Positions 1 to 6,701 of a stretch of 9,608 nucleotides of DNA are shown here, in pieces. A program made the position numbers and the translations under genes. The stretch comes from an uncultured Desulfurobacterium sp. GTDB lineage: Bacteria; Aquificota; Aquificia; Desulfurobacteriales; Desulfurobacteriaceae. The stretch lies in assembly GCA_913055135.1 (NCBI GenBank), contig CAJXJV010000035.1:1-9608 (forward strand), written 5' to 3'. The notes under the pieces are model-generated. The model worked only from the letters and a program-made list of their open reading frames with translations. It did no database searches and had not been told where the DNA came from. How positions within the stretch are numbered: position 1 is the stretch's first letter; the number at the start of each line of letters is the position of its first letter.

Positions 1-1749
1 TTTAGCAACCTGATACATACAGTCTCCCACTGAATCATAAAGACCAGAAGAAGTTGCCGTATCTCCATATTCATCGCTTGCTAAACAGTAGGAAGCAGAA
101 TGGAAGTAAGCCTGGGCGTAGGAAGCCACAGCTGACCCCAATTTAGAAACAGCAAAACCAACCGCCTTAGAAACAAAATAGTCGGTCGGATTCTCTATAA
201 CGGAATTCCACCAACCACTCTCGCACTTTTGAGAGGTCCCACTCCAGATGTGCTTTAATTCATTAGCTAACTGAGCCATAGCCATAGCTTTTGTAAAATC
301 AGCAGAAAAATCTTTACTTTCCACATAAGTGTCTGGAATATTCACTATCCCATCATTACATACCAACTTTTCGTCATATTCAACACAAGTTGTAGAAGTG
401 GAATTCGAGGGACATTCATACATTACCGTATATTGGTCACATAGTTTTTTCATTGGATTATCTACATCCGTAGCCCAATGCCAGCAATCCATCTCATTCA
501 AGGAATCTGGCGAAATCTTCTCGCAATCGGATGAAATATTGCAGTTTGAATCATCAATTTCATCCTCATAACACAGAAACCGCTCGTAATAAGTTCTAAC
601 AGTAGCATTTACATAAATATGAACGTCCGTAGCATCGTTACCTGAACCAAAACATCCAGAATAATTTGCCATACTGTCTTTAGAAAATGACTCAATTTCT
701 ACGATATGATGAACAGGATCATCCTTATAATAAGCCCAGTTCAAATAGCTTATAAGATTACTCTCTGTAGAAAGGAGATTCCAGCAAGCATTCCAAGAAC
801 CTTGCCATGATGATAATTCATAACAATTTGACGTCCACCCAGTCGCATAAAAACAGTCTTTACTTCCTCCGTCAGCGTCCCATCCTCCTATGATTGTAAA
901 TTCTGTAACATTATCAACAGTAAACTCACCTACTTTTATACACTTAGGACTACTTCTCAGCTGATTGGCTTCTTCAGAGTCCTTTTCAACTCTATATTCT
1001 GTATATTTGCGATTGGCTATACAACTTTTTAATTCGGTAGTGGATGAACCTACCGAAGAATATTCCTTACACGTTCTAACCACATTACAAACCTGTGTGG
1101 TTCCATCTGGACATTTAATTTCTCCTTCCCAAGAAGTACAAACTTTCCTTACTTTTGAAGGACATTCAAAAGTATATACTCCCACTTTTACGCCTGAGGT
1201 TCCGGGAATCTGTATCACACCACACATGCCAGAAACCGGATCGCAATAATATGTAGCAACAGTGTTAGCCTTGTCAGGAATATCACTATAAGCAACATAT
1301 TGCTTTAAAGTGCATACATCAAACAGGTCGCCACAATCATTCGAAAGACATTTAAGCTGATAGGGATTATCCGAGCAACCAGGCTTATACTTATTGAAGT
1401 AAATACGGCAGGAAACTGTTCTTCCCTCTACTCCTACATCTCTCCATTCTGTACACTTTTTCTGATAGCTGCAATACTTTTTGCCAAGGAAAACTCCTTC
1501 CAAAGAATCAAGATCCACCCTGCCAGAACACTTATATCTATATTCTTTCTCCCACCAATCTCTACATATTTCTTCATTTCCAATTTCCTTACATGCTGGT
1601 CCTTCAATTACTCTCTCTTCAACAAGAGAACATTTTCCACCAAAGGTCGGATCCGAGGGACAGGTATCCTCAATAGTTTCTACAATACCACCAAAAGATT
1701 CAGAAAAGAACAAAAGGGAAAGAATAGTTAACACCCTTAAGAGAACCAT
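1..1749 (-). CDS. traN: TraN-like mating-pair stabilisation protein, 3' end beyond window
   Basis: The reading frame opens at ATG 1749 and runs without a stop to base 1 (583 codons), so the gene continues off the left edge. TraN of F-type systems is an outer-membrane, disulfide-rich adhesin that stabilises mating pairs by contacting recipient porins. Seen here: a signal peptide (hydrophobic residues 2-15, likely cleavage after SESFG), about 36 cysteines, motifs such as CRDWWEKEYRYKC and MDCWHWATD, and from about residue 475 an ADFTKAMAMAQLANEL stretch followed by an IWSGTSQKC-like segment. That order (paired Cys, then an F..A......L helix, then a [FW].G....C motif) resembles the conserved C-terminal half of TraN. 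The ATG overlaps the previous stop as TAATG, implying coupled translation. Position last in trbI-traW-traU-trbC-x-traN matches the F order. The family call rests on motifs and synteny, not an alignment. Confidence 0.75.
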   Translation of the reverse strand, partial: MVLLRVLTILSLLFFSESFGGIVETIEDTCPSDPTFGGKCSLVEERVIEGPACKEIGNEEICRDWWEKEYRYKCSGRVDLDSLEGVFLGKKYCSYQKKCTEWRDVGVEGRTVSCRIYFNKYKPGCSDNPYQLKCLSNDCGDLFDVCTLKQYVAYSDIPDKANTVATYYCDPVSGMCGVIQIPGTSGVKVGVYTFECPSKVRKVCTSWEGEIKCPDGTTQVCNVVRTCKEYSSVGSSTTELKSCIANRKYTEYRVEKDSEEANQLRSSPKCIKVGEFTVDNVTEFTIIGGWDADGGSKDCFYATGWTSNCYELSSWQGSWNACWNLLSTESNLISYLNWAYYKDDPVHHIVEIESFSKDSMANYSGCFGSGNDATDVHIYVNATVRTYYERFLCYEDEIDDSNCNISSDCEKISPDSLNEMDCWHWATDVDNPMKKLCDQYTVMYECPSNSTSTTCVEYDEKLVCNDGIVNIPDTYVESKDFSADFTKAMAMAQLANELKHIWSGTSQKCESGWWNSVIENPTDYFVSKAVGFAVSKLGSAVASYAQAYFHSASYCLASDEYGDTATSSGLYDSVGDCMYQVAK

Positions 1750-3077
1750 TACTCATCCTCTATTTCTTCACAGCTACCTATATCTCTACAGTTTTGTTCA
1801 CAATTCAAAAGACCAAAGTAAGAACTATTGTCTTTTGAGCACGTGTAATATTGGCATATTTCCTGACAGCCTTCCAAAGAAGTAGTCCAGTTTCCGTCTC
1901 CAGAACAGTAAAACATGGAAATGTTATTATCCGTAACATTGTCTATATCTATTTCTGCACACCAGTAGGTACCTGAATCCGTCTCCTTGCAATCATAGGG
2001 AGAGCAGTAATATTTGCCATCCTGTTTTAAACAAGAACGACCTGAGTATGGACAAACTCTATCAGGTTCTCTTACACAGATTCCATTTTCTATTTGATAA
2101 CCCTGGTCGATTGGACACTCCATACAAACGCCAAAAGAAGCTATAAGAGTGTTCCCACTATAACCTCTATAGAACTTAATCTGTCCATCCTCTATCTTTA
2201 CTCTGGTTATATCAACTCCTCCAGTAGCCGTCCCCCCACTAAAGTAGCAGTTAAAAACCTGAATACTTCCTACATATTTACCGCATTTTCCACCATAAAA
2301 CTTTAACTCATTACCAGCTCCCTCAACTCCCGATAGTCCCCAAGAAGTATAAGAACAATCATCTCCACAAGATGTGTAATATTCCGCACTTCCTGAAAAA
2401 GTACACCCTTCAACAATTATGCTATTGATTAAGCCATCCGTTCCATAAAACTCCAACTTATTACCATTACCCACAACTTTAGTGATTCCATACCAAGTAC
2501 AACTATCATGTCCTACATAGTAAATATCTCCCGTAGCTGTTGTTTCATATCTACATTCTCCAGAACCTTCATCAGCTGGAGCTTCACATCTATCAGCAGT
2601 AGAGTTATAAGAACCTGGAGAAGGACACTCCGCTGCACACTCCCTCTTACCGTGAGGGCACAACTGTTGACCATCGTCAGTATCCTCACACTCTAACACT
2701 TGATAACACCCTGCCTGAATGCAATCATACTGCCTATAACAGTTAGCATTACAAATATCCAAAGAAGTATAAGTAGAATTAGTTAAACTGCACTTATAGT
2801 AAGTTCTATCAATAACAACCCTTTTCTTTCTGCATGTGTAATACCAGATCGAAGAGCTACCCGTTCTGGAAATGAAATCAAGAAATTCATTTTTCTTTTC
2901 TTCATCCTTAAGCGAATCAAAGTTATTGGGTTCCTGATAATGAAGGGGAACCTGTAATTTTTCCTTAACCTGAGAAGGAGAGCCTAAAACCTCTTTTTGA
3001 TGATTAGCAAATTGCTTAATATCAAAACTTCCTCCAAACGCATTGCAAATCAATAGAAACATCAATAGCAGCATCAT
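1749..3077 (-). CDS. Secreted Cys-rich repeat protein, possible TraN partner or split TraN domain
   Basis: I do not recognise this 442-residue protein as a named family. A short hydrophobic N-terminus (residues 2-13) ending NAFGGS looks like a signal peptide. Residues 77-170 and 318-442 are rich in Cys pairs. A motif of the form [YF]xCSxxxxxxxSLxxCxxxC occurs at about 94-113, 389-408 and 411-430 (last copy GLLNCEQNC). CPSPGSYNSTADRC (151-164) is like Cys modules seen in TraN-type adhesins. Residues 184-321 hold three related repeats with the core GNxLxFYG...SIxVxxCxFSG. The stop overlaps the traN start by one base, so the two products may be made in equal amounts and act together at the cell surface. 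Unlike its neighbours it has no clear ribosome site, and a promoter -10 box covers its ATG. Alternatives: an N-terminal TraN module split off as a separate gene, or a lectin-like accessory adhesin. Confidence 0.8.
   Translation of the reverse strand: MMLLLMFLLICNAFGGSFDIKQFANHQKEVLGSPSQVKEKLQVPLHYQEPNNFDSLKDEEKKNEFLDFISRTGSSSIWYYTCRKKRVVIDRTYYKCSLTNSTYTSLDICNANCYRQYDCIQAGCYQVLECEDTDDGQQLCPHGKRECAAECPSPGSYNSTADRCEAPADEGSGECRYETTATGDIYYVGHDSCTWYGITKVVGNGNKLEFYGTDGLINSIIVEGCTFSGSAEYYTSCGDDCSYTSWGLSGVEGAGNELKFYGGKCGKYVGSIQVFNCYFSGGTATGGVDITRVKIEDGQIKFYRGYSGNTLIASFGVCMECPIDQGYQIENGICVREPDRVCPYSGRSCLKQDGKYYCSPYDCKETDSGTYWCAEIDIDNVTDNNISMFYCSGDGNWTTSLEGCQEICQYYTCSKDNSSYFGLLNCEQNCRDIGSCEEIEDE
2115..2528 (-). 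repeat. Three degenerate protein repeats (about 40-50 aa each)
   Basis: Codons 184-321 of the Cys-rich gene encode three related units. Unit 1 (about 184-230) carries DSCTWYGITKVVGNGNKLEF and ends IIVEGCTFSG. Unit 2 (about 232-282) carries DDCSYTSWG...GNELKFYG and ends IQVFNCYFSG. Unit 3 (about 285-321) is shorter: ITRVKIEDGQIKFYRG ending IASFGVC. The alternation of beta-prone segments and glycine turns suggests an all-beta domain. Three units of this size would suit a three-fold fold such as a beta-trefoil or beta-prism, but that is inference. Confidence 0.65.
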
Positions 3078-3101
3078 ATTTTCAATACACTTTCAAGTCA
3101 A
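3073..3101 (-). promoter_or_regulatory. Near-consensus sigma70 promoter overlapping a start codon
   Basis: Minus strand: TTGACT (3101-3096), 17 bp, then TATGAT (3078-3073), preceded by an AT-only tract resembling an UP element. It lies in the only clear intergenic gap (44 bp) of the tra block. The -10 box contains the ATG of the downstream Cys-rich gene. Transcripts from here would start near codons 4-6 and could serve traN, or a near-leaderless start at the ATG of codon 6. Confidence 0.55.
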
Positions 3102-3121
3102 TTTAAATTTAAAATAAATTA

Positions 3122-3757
3122 CTATTTACATCCAAACTTTTCAAGAGCAAACTGCAAAGAAACATCTCCGTAAAGAACTTTCTGAAAGACACATGTTTTT
3201 GAACGAAGAATTCCCCCTATTACTTTACATTTAGCAAGAACAAAAGCGGGAACTACTTCAACTCCTGCTTTCTTGAATATTATTGGATTTATCTTAACCT
3301 TCACTCCAGCCAGCTCCTTCCACTCCTTCATCTTCTTAAGATAGTCAATAGACGGTATCCCTCTTAAAACAGGATAAAAGCCAATTTCTGGAGGAATTAA
3401 ATACCTCTGAGATAAAACATTCCTAACGGTTTCGTCCGGAACAGAAGAAGAGAACAGATAAAACAAGAATTCTTTTTCCCTATTTTCCGTTCTCTTATAT
3501 GCTTTAAGCCACCAGTCCTTAGACAGTTTATCAAGGTTGAAACTGTCAATAAATCTCTCAAATTCTGTAATATCTCTCGATTGAGTAAGCTTCTTAAATT
3601 TCTCAACATTTCTACCCTTCCTAAGACGAGAGTAATTCTTTTCAACTTCCAATAGAGTTTCTCTTTTCGGAAGAAGATCATCCCATTGACCTGCAAAAGC
3701 ATCTACCAAATGCAGAATTAAAAGAATTATTACGGAAATTGAAAACCTAAACAGCAA
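3122..3757 (-). CDS. trbC: F-type pilin assembly protein TrbC
   Basis: TrbC of F-type systems is a periplasmic protein needed for pilus assembly that works with TraW. This 211-residue protein has a signal peptide (hydrophobic 4-19, cleavage likely after DAFA). The family-typical core begins near residue 97 (FLFYLFSSSVP), continues with PVLRGIPSIDYLKKM, and ends in a thioredoxin-like VPAFVLAKC segment (169-177). Three C-terminal cysteines are at 177, 189 and 210. The start is TTG at 3757, supported by GGAGG at 3770-3766 (8-nt spacing). An ATG start is not available before the signal peptide. The gene overlaps the end of traU by 28 nt. Order traW-traU-trbC is as in F, which supports the call. 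Confidence 0.85.
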   Translation of the reverse strand: MLFRFSISVIILLILHLVDAFAGQWDDLLPKRETLLEVEKNYSRLRKGRNVEKFKKLTQSRDITEFERFIDSFNLDKLSKDWWLKAYKRTENREKEFLFYLFSSSVPDETVRNVLSQRYLIPPEIGFYPVLRGIPSIDYLKKMKEWKELAGVKVKINPIIFKKAGVEVVPAFVLAKCKVIGGILRSKTCVFQKVLYGDVSLQFALEKFGCK

Positions 3758-4752
3758 TCCCTAATCCTCCATACAGTCCAAACAAAATCCTCATTTCCCG
3801 GACTTTTCTTAAACCAGCTCCACTTTGGAGGGAAATCCCCTATGGGAATTGCATCCCAACTTACAGGATACGCAAGATTCAACCAATATTGAGACTTAAT
3901 TATTCGTGGGAACACTTTTGGAGTACAGGCTACATCGCTTGGAACAGAAGATTCAGAGAAATTTGCTGCCCAATCAAGTCCAGAAACTTCCTTAAAATCC
4001 ATTAACTGAAAAGATGAATGAAGAACATCAAGAATCCTTACAACCTCTAATGCACTTTCAACTATATCGTCTTGCCCATAAATAGAAGTTGTATCTGGAT
4101 AAATAGCTCCCCAGCAACCTGCACACCAGAATAGAGAATTTCTCATTGATTCTGCAGAATCCAGGTCATCATCACTTGCAGAGGACGACGCTACACAATC
4201 AGCAAGGCAGGCTACCTGAGCAACTGGATTAGCCAATAAAAGTTTCTCAGGCTGAACCAAGACAGATAGATAATCATCCCATATAAGCGGATTAACTTCC
4301 GAAAATCCTGTAGGAAGAATATCTAATCCGTTGACTATCTGTCCCGAATCATCCTTCTCTCCTTTCTTCAAAACACATAAGTTATCCATTACAAGGTTTA
4401 AAACGGCAAAAACAGGATATTTAATGTAGTGAACATTAGTTTTAGCTCCTTGAACGCCGTTAGTGTAACCATCTTTTTTTGAAACTTCCGTAACGCTTTT
4501 CTTTATCCCAAAACAGGGAAATTCCCAGGCTTTTCTTGGAGTTTCAACAAAAGCTATAGGTTCAGCTACTCTCCACTTTAGACCTATCTTTATTTGCCCA
4601 GGAGTTGAGCACGTACATACTCCCTCAAATTCAAGAGCATCAACAAAAAAACTCCAGTCTATAGTCGAAATAGGATTAATACATGGCGGAGTTCCTGCTT
4701 TAGCAACAGCAAAAAACACAGTTACAAGGAGCAGTCCCAACAACCTTTTCAT
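3730..4752 (-). CDS. traU: Conjugal transfer pilus assembly protein TraU
   Basis: TraU is a periplasmic, disulfide-rich protein needed for F-type pilus extension and mating-pair formation. The 340-residue product has a signal peptide (hydrophobic 4-17, cleavage after AKA) and 12 cysteines. Strong family landmarks appear in order: NPISTIDWSFF (26-36), the VHYIKYPVFAVLN segment (107-119), ANPVAQVACLADCVAS (174-189), FWCAGCWGAIYP (208-219) and a C-terminal WRIRDCCLG (328-336). These line up with F TraU motifs such as ANPIAQGACAAD and FWCAGSQGSMYP. The ATG at 4752 overlaps the traW stop as ATGA, with GGGGAG just upstream, so the longer TTG-initiated frame is unlikely. The length is close to F TraU (about 330 residues). 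No disulfide isomerase gene is visible in the window. Confidence 0.95.
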   Translation of the reverse strand: MKRLLGLLLVTVFFAVAKAGTPPCINPISTIDWSFFVDALEFEGVCTCSTPGQIKIGLKWRVAEPIAFVETPRKAWEFPCFGIKKSVTEVSKKDGYTNGVQGAKTNVHYIKYPVFAVLNLVMDNLCVLKKGEKDDSGQIVNGLDILPTGFSEVNPLIWDDYLSVLVQPEKLLLANPVAQVACLADCVASSSASDDDLDSAESMRNSLFWCAGCWGAIYPDTTSIYGQDDIVESALEVVRILDVLHSSFQLMDFKEVSGLDWAANFSESSVPSDVACTPKVFPRIIKSQYWLNLAYPVSWDAIPIGDFPPKWSWFKKSPGNEDFVWTVWRIRDCCLGFQFP

Positions 4753-5345
4753 TTCGCAGACTCCCCAAGCCAAGCCTTTTCAATGATTATTAGCCTATCC
4801 CCGCTCTGATAAACAATGGAAGGAACTCTTTCTATACCGAGCACTTTAAGAACCTTTGGAACAGCAGCGTAAATTCGCAACCCTGGATACTTCTTTTCAA
4901 GCTCATAGATGTTTCCCTGGACCACAAGATAGGTAACATTATCTTTTTCGGCATAATCAACAAAAGCTGGTAACTGATAATCCTTAACTACAATATAGGT
5001 AACTGGAATCTTTACCCTTTTGAGAACATCTATCCTTTCTCCCTTCCTTGCTATCACTTTACCGTCAATAACTATGTCAATCGGAACTGTATAAACAACT
5101 TTTTTTTCTCTTATCCTATCTCTTAAAGCATTGGGAACATGATAATCAACATATAAACTTCTCCTAAGTATTCCTTCGAAATAATCAGAAGAAAAACGTG
5201 GGATAATAGCTTCCCTTTTTATCTTTTCAAGTATGTCCTCTTCCAATATCGGATAGGTTTTTCCGAATGTTCCGAGATTTTCCAGAGCGTATGAACTACT
5301 TACCAGAATTACCGAAGAGATAACGTTCAAGAGCAGCTGTAACAT
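4749..5345 (-). CDS. traW: F-type pilus assembly protein TraW
   Basis: TraW is a periplasmic pilus-assembly protein that partners TrbC and TraU. This 198-residue protein has a hydrophobic signal sequence (residues 2-18, cleavage likely after SYA). The diagnostic N-terminal motif LENLGTFGKTYPILEEDIL (21-39) matches the LGTxGxxFPIxExDxL signature of TraW. The C-terminus has a thioredoxin-like turn, GIERVPSIVY (170-179), near the usual family endpoint. I chose ATG 5345, which lies behind GGTGG. A GTG three codons upstream (5354) is possible. The gene begins inside the trbI-like gene (50-nt overlap) and its stop overlaps the traU ATG, so translation is probably coupled on both sides. Confidence 0.88.
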   Translation of the reverse strand: MLQLLLNVISSVILVSSSYALENLGTFGKTYPILEEDILEKIKREAIIPRFSSDYFEGILRRSLYVDYHVPNALRDRIREKKVVYTVPIDIVIDGKVIARKGERIDVLKRVKIPVTYIVVKDYQLPAFVDYAEKDNVTYLVVQGNIYELEKKYPGLRIYAAVPKVLKVLGIERVPSIVYQSGDRLIIIEKAWLGESAK

Positions 5346-5658
5346 CTCTACCACCCTTCATCAGAGCTCCCTTCATAAAAAGATATTTACATCCAAGCTT
5401 TTCCGGATCCACGTCTCTTAGAATATCAAGCATCTTGTTCATTTTCTCCTGGATAGTTGCCTTATCCTCTCCAGATAGCCCCAGCTCCAAAATTCTTCTT
5501 TCAGCTATTCCGTAAATGTCTGCGTAACATATTTCATCTTTTTTCACATACTTCTGATTAACAGTTTGATAAAAGCTCTTCCATACCTCATATTGACCCC
5601 AAACCAAAATTCCAAACATAAGAAAAATCAGTACCAGTAACATAGAAAACCTATCCAT
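5296..5658 (-). CDS. trbI: TrbI-like F-type T4SS inner-membrane protein
   Basis: F TrbI is a small bitopic inner-membrane protein that influences pilus retraction. This 120-residue product has a short N-terminal cytoplasmic stub, one membrane segment (about residues 6-21) and a soluble, largely helical periplasmic domain. The C-terminal KGALMKGGRDVTAALER (96-112) resembles the SPAVVQGAPDISREIQ segment of F TrbI, and its place directly before traW is the F position. It differs in having two cysteines (44 and 90), which could pair. The ATG overlaps the preceding lipoprotein stop by 8 nt, and its own end overlaps traW by 50 nt. The family is short and divergent, so the call depends strongly on synteny. 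Confidence 0.65.
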   Translation of the reverse strand: MDRFSMLLVLIFLMFGILVWGQYEVWKSFYQTVNQKYVKKDEICYADIYGIAERRILELGLSGEDKATIQEKMNKMLDILRDVDPEKLGCKYLFMKGALMKGGRDVTAALERYLFGNSGK

Positions 5659-6289
5659 CTTCTTCCCCTATTTCCTTAAGTATCTTTTTAAGTTCTTCGT
5701 TAGCATAATTCTCAGCTTTCGCATTACAAGAGTTGTAAGTATCTATGAACTCTTTATTAGTTTTGACACCTGCAGGGTCAGGAAGACAATCAATGAGCTT
5801 ATCATAGAAAAGAATATTTCTAAGCTCCTCCTTCCAATTGGTATGGAGATTTTTAACGCTATCCACAGCTTCCCTGTAACACTTTCTGAAAGCACTAAAC
5901 ATTCCAAACCACTTTTTCTTACACTTACCGTAATTAAGCTTATGTTTAAATTGCAAAACCTCCATCATCTTATCATTAGCCCAAACATTTGCACAGTAAT
6001 CTTCTGACTCCTTCTTGAGGTTATGTTCAATCATACACACAGCATAGTACTTTCTAAGAAGCTCCCTTTCCTTAGATTCTGCCCATTTGCTCAGAAGAAA
6101 ACCCCCAACAATATTTACTCCTATAGAGGTTCCAAGCTGAGTAGTAGCCTGCTTTGTCACGGGAGCCTGAACAGGCTTTACGGTAGGTTTACCAGCCAAA
6201 ACACTTCTCGATGAATATTCAGAAGCAATGTAACCAGAACTTCCACAGGAAAAGAGAAAAGCAGCTGCTAATAAAATCGCCTTTCTCAT
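5651..6289 (-). CDS. Cys-rich lipoprotein of unknown function in the tra operon
   Basis: I do not recognise a family. The 212-residue product starts MRKAILLAAAFLFSC, a lipoprotein signal with the lipid-accepting Cys at 15 (the Phe at -2 is unusual). A flexible Thr/Pro/Val/Gln-rich tether follows (about 30-52), then a small Gly-rich hydrophobic stretch, SIGVNIVGGFLL (55-66). The rest is charged and helical (67-212), with six cysteines at 85, 99, 123, 137, 168 and 188 that could form three disulfides. The ATG overlaps the ssb stop as ATGA behind a polypurine ribosome site, and its stop overlaps trbI by 8 nt. It is too long and lacks the expected features to be called TraV, the usual T4SS lipoprotein, but a core-complex or surface role is plausible. 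Confidence 0.85.
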   Translation of the reverse strand: MRKAILLAAAFLFSCGSSGYIASEYSSRSVLAGKPTVKPVQAPVTKQATTQLGTSIGVNIVGGFLLSKWAESKERELLRKYYAVCMIEHNLKKESEDYCANVWANDKMMEVLQFKHKLNYGKCKKKWFGMFSAFRKCYREAVDSVKNLHTNWKEELRNILFYDKLIDCLPDPAGVKTNKEFIDTYNSCNAKAENYANEELKKILKEIGEEDG

Positions 6290-6690
6290 TCCTTCCTTCC
6301 TCCTTCTTCTTTCTGACCTTCTTCCTTCTGGTAAGGAAAAACAAGATAAGCATTTTCAGCAATAATCTTTATTAGACTTCTCTTTTGTCCTTCTTCATTT
6401 TCCCAGTTCTCCTCTTGAAGTCTTCCCTCAATGAGAACAAAATCTCCCTTCCTAAATTTCTCCTTCACCTTCTCGGCAAGTCCGTTATAAGCTTTAACCC
6501 TGAAAAAGCTTGTGCTCTCCTTCCAGTCCTTGCTCTCCTTCGGCTTCCATCTGCGGTTATGAGCAATAGTAAATTCTGCAACACAACCGCCTTTTTCGCC
6601 CTTCTCAAACTTCGTGTAACTCACAGCATCAGTGAGTCTCCCGGTAATTCTGACTTCGTTGAGATAGACATAACCTTTTCTTTCTTCCAT
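6286..6690 (-). CDS. ssb: Single-stranded DNA-binding protein
   Basis: SSB coats single-stranded DNA during replication and conjugative transfer. The 134-residue product has the bacterial SSB OB-fold order: LNEVRITGRLTDAVSYTKF (residues 9-27), AEFTIAHNRRW (38-48), TSFFRVKAYNGLAEKV (59-74), FRKGDFVLIEGRLQ (78-91), and a closing strand IKIIAENAYLVFP (107-119). ATG 6690 is chosen because AGGAGG (6702-6697) sits 6 nt upstream. That site overlaps the rep stop, so ssb is probably coupled to rep. The tail is short and ends in two QKEEG units and GGRKE. The acidic D-D-[IL]-P-F tip, which recruits host replication proteins in most bacterial SSBs, is absent. A plasmid- or phage-type SSB is most likely. 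Confidence 0.93.
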   Translation of the reverse strand: MEERKGYVYLNEVRITGRLTDAVSYTKFEKGEKGGCVAEFTIAHNRRWKPKESKDWKESTSFFRVKAYNGLAEKVKEKFRKGDFVLIEGRLQEENWENEEGQKRSLIKIIAENAYLVFPYQKEEGQKEEGGRKE

Positions 6691-6701
6691 TGGAAACCTC
6701 C

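Noticed and set aside
1481..1885. A 134-codon plus-strand frame across the traN start
   Set aside because: It is antisense to the ends of two Cys-rich genes. Its Ser/His/Leu composition is what antisense reading of such genes gives, and it has no motif.
3397..3702. A 101-codon minus-strand frame inside trbC
   Set aside because: It is an out-of-frame shadow of trbC, whose own frame carries a signal peptide and family motifs.
4753..4773. N-terminal extension of TraU from TTG 4773
   Set aside because: ATG 4752 overlaps the traW stop as ATGA, has GGGGAG upstream and starts a clean signal peptide. The extension would put charged and Cys residues ahead of it.
6289..6314. 26-nt polypyrimidine/polypurine run as possible triplex DNA
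   Set aside because: It is explained by the QKEEG/GGRKE codons of ssb and the GGAGG-rich ribosome site of the lipoprotein gene. There is no mirror symmetry strong enough to claim more.
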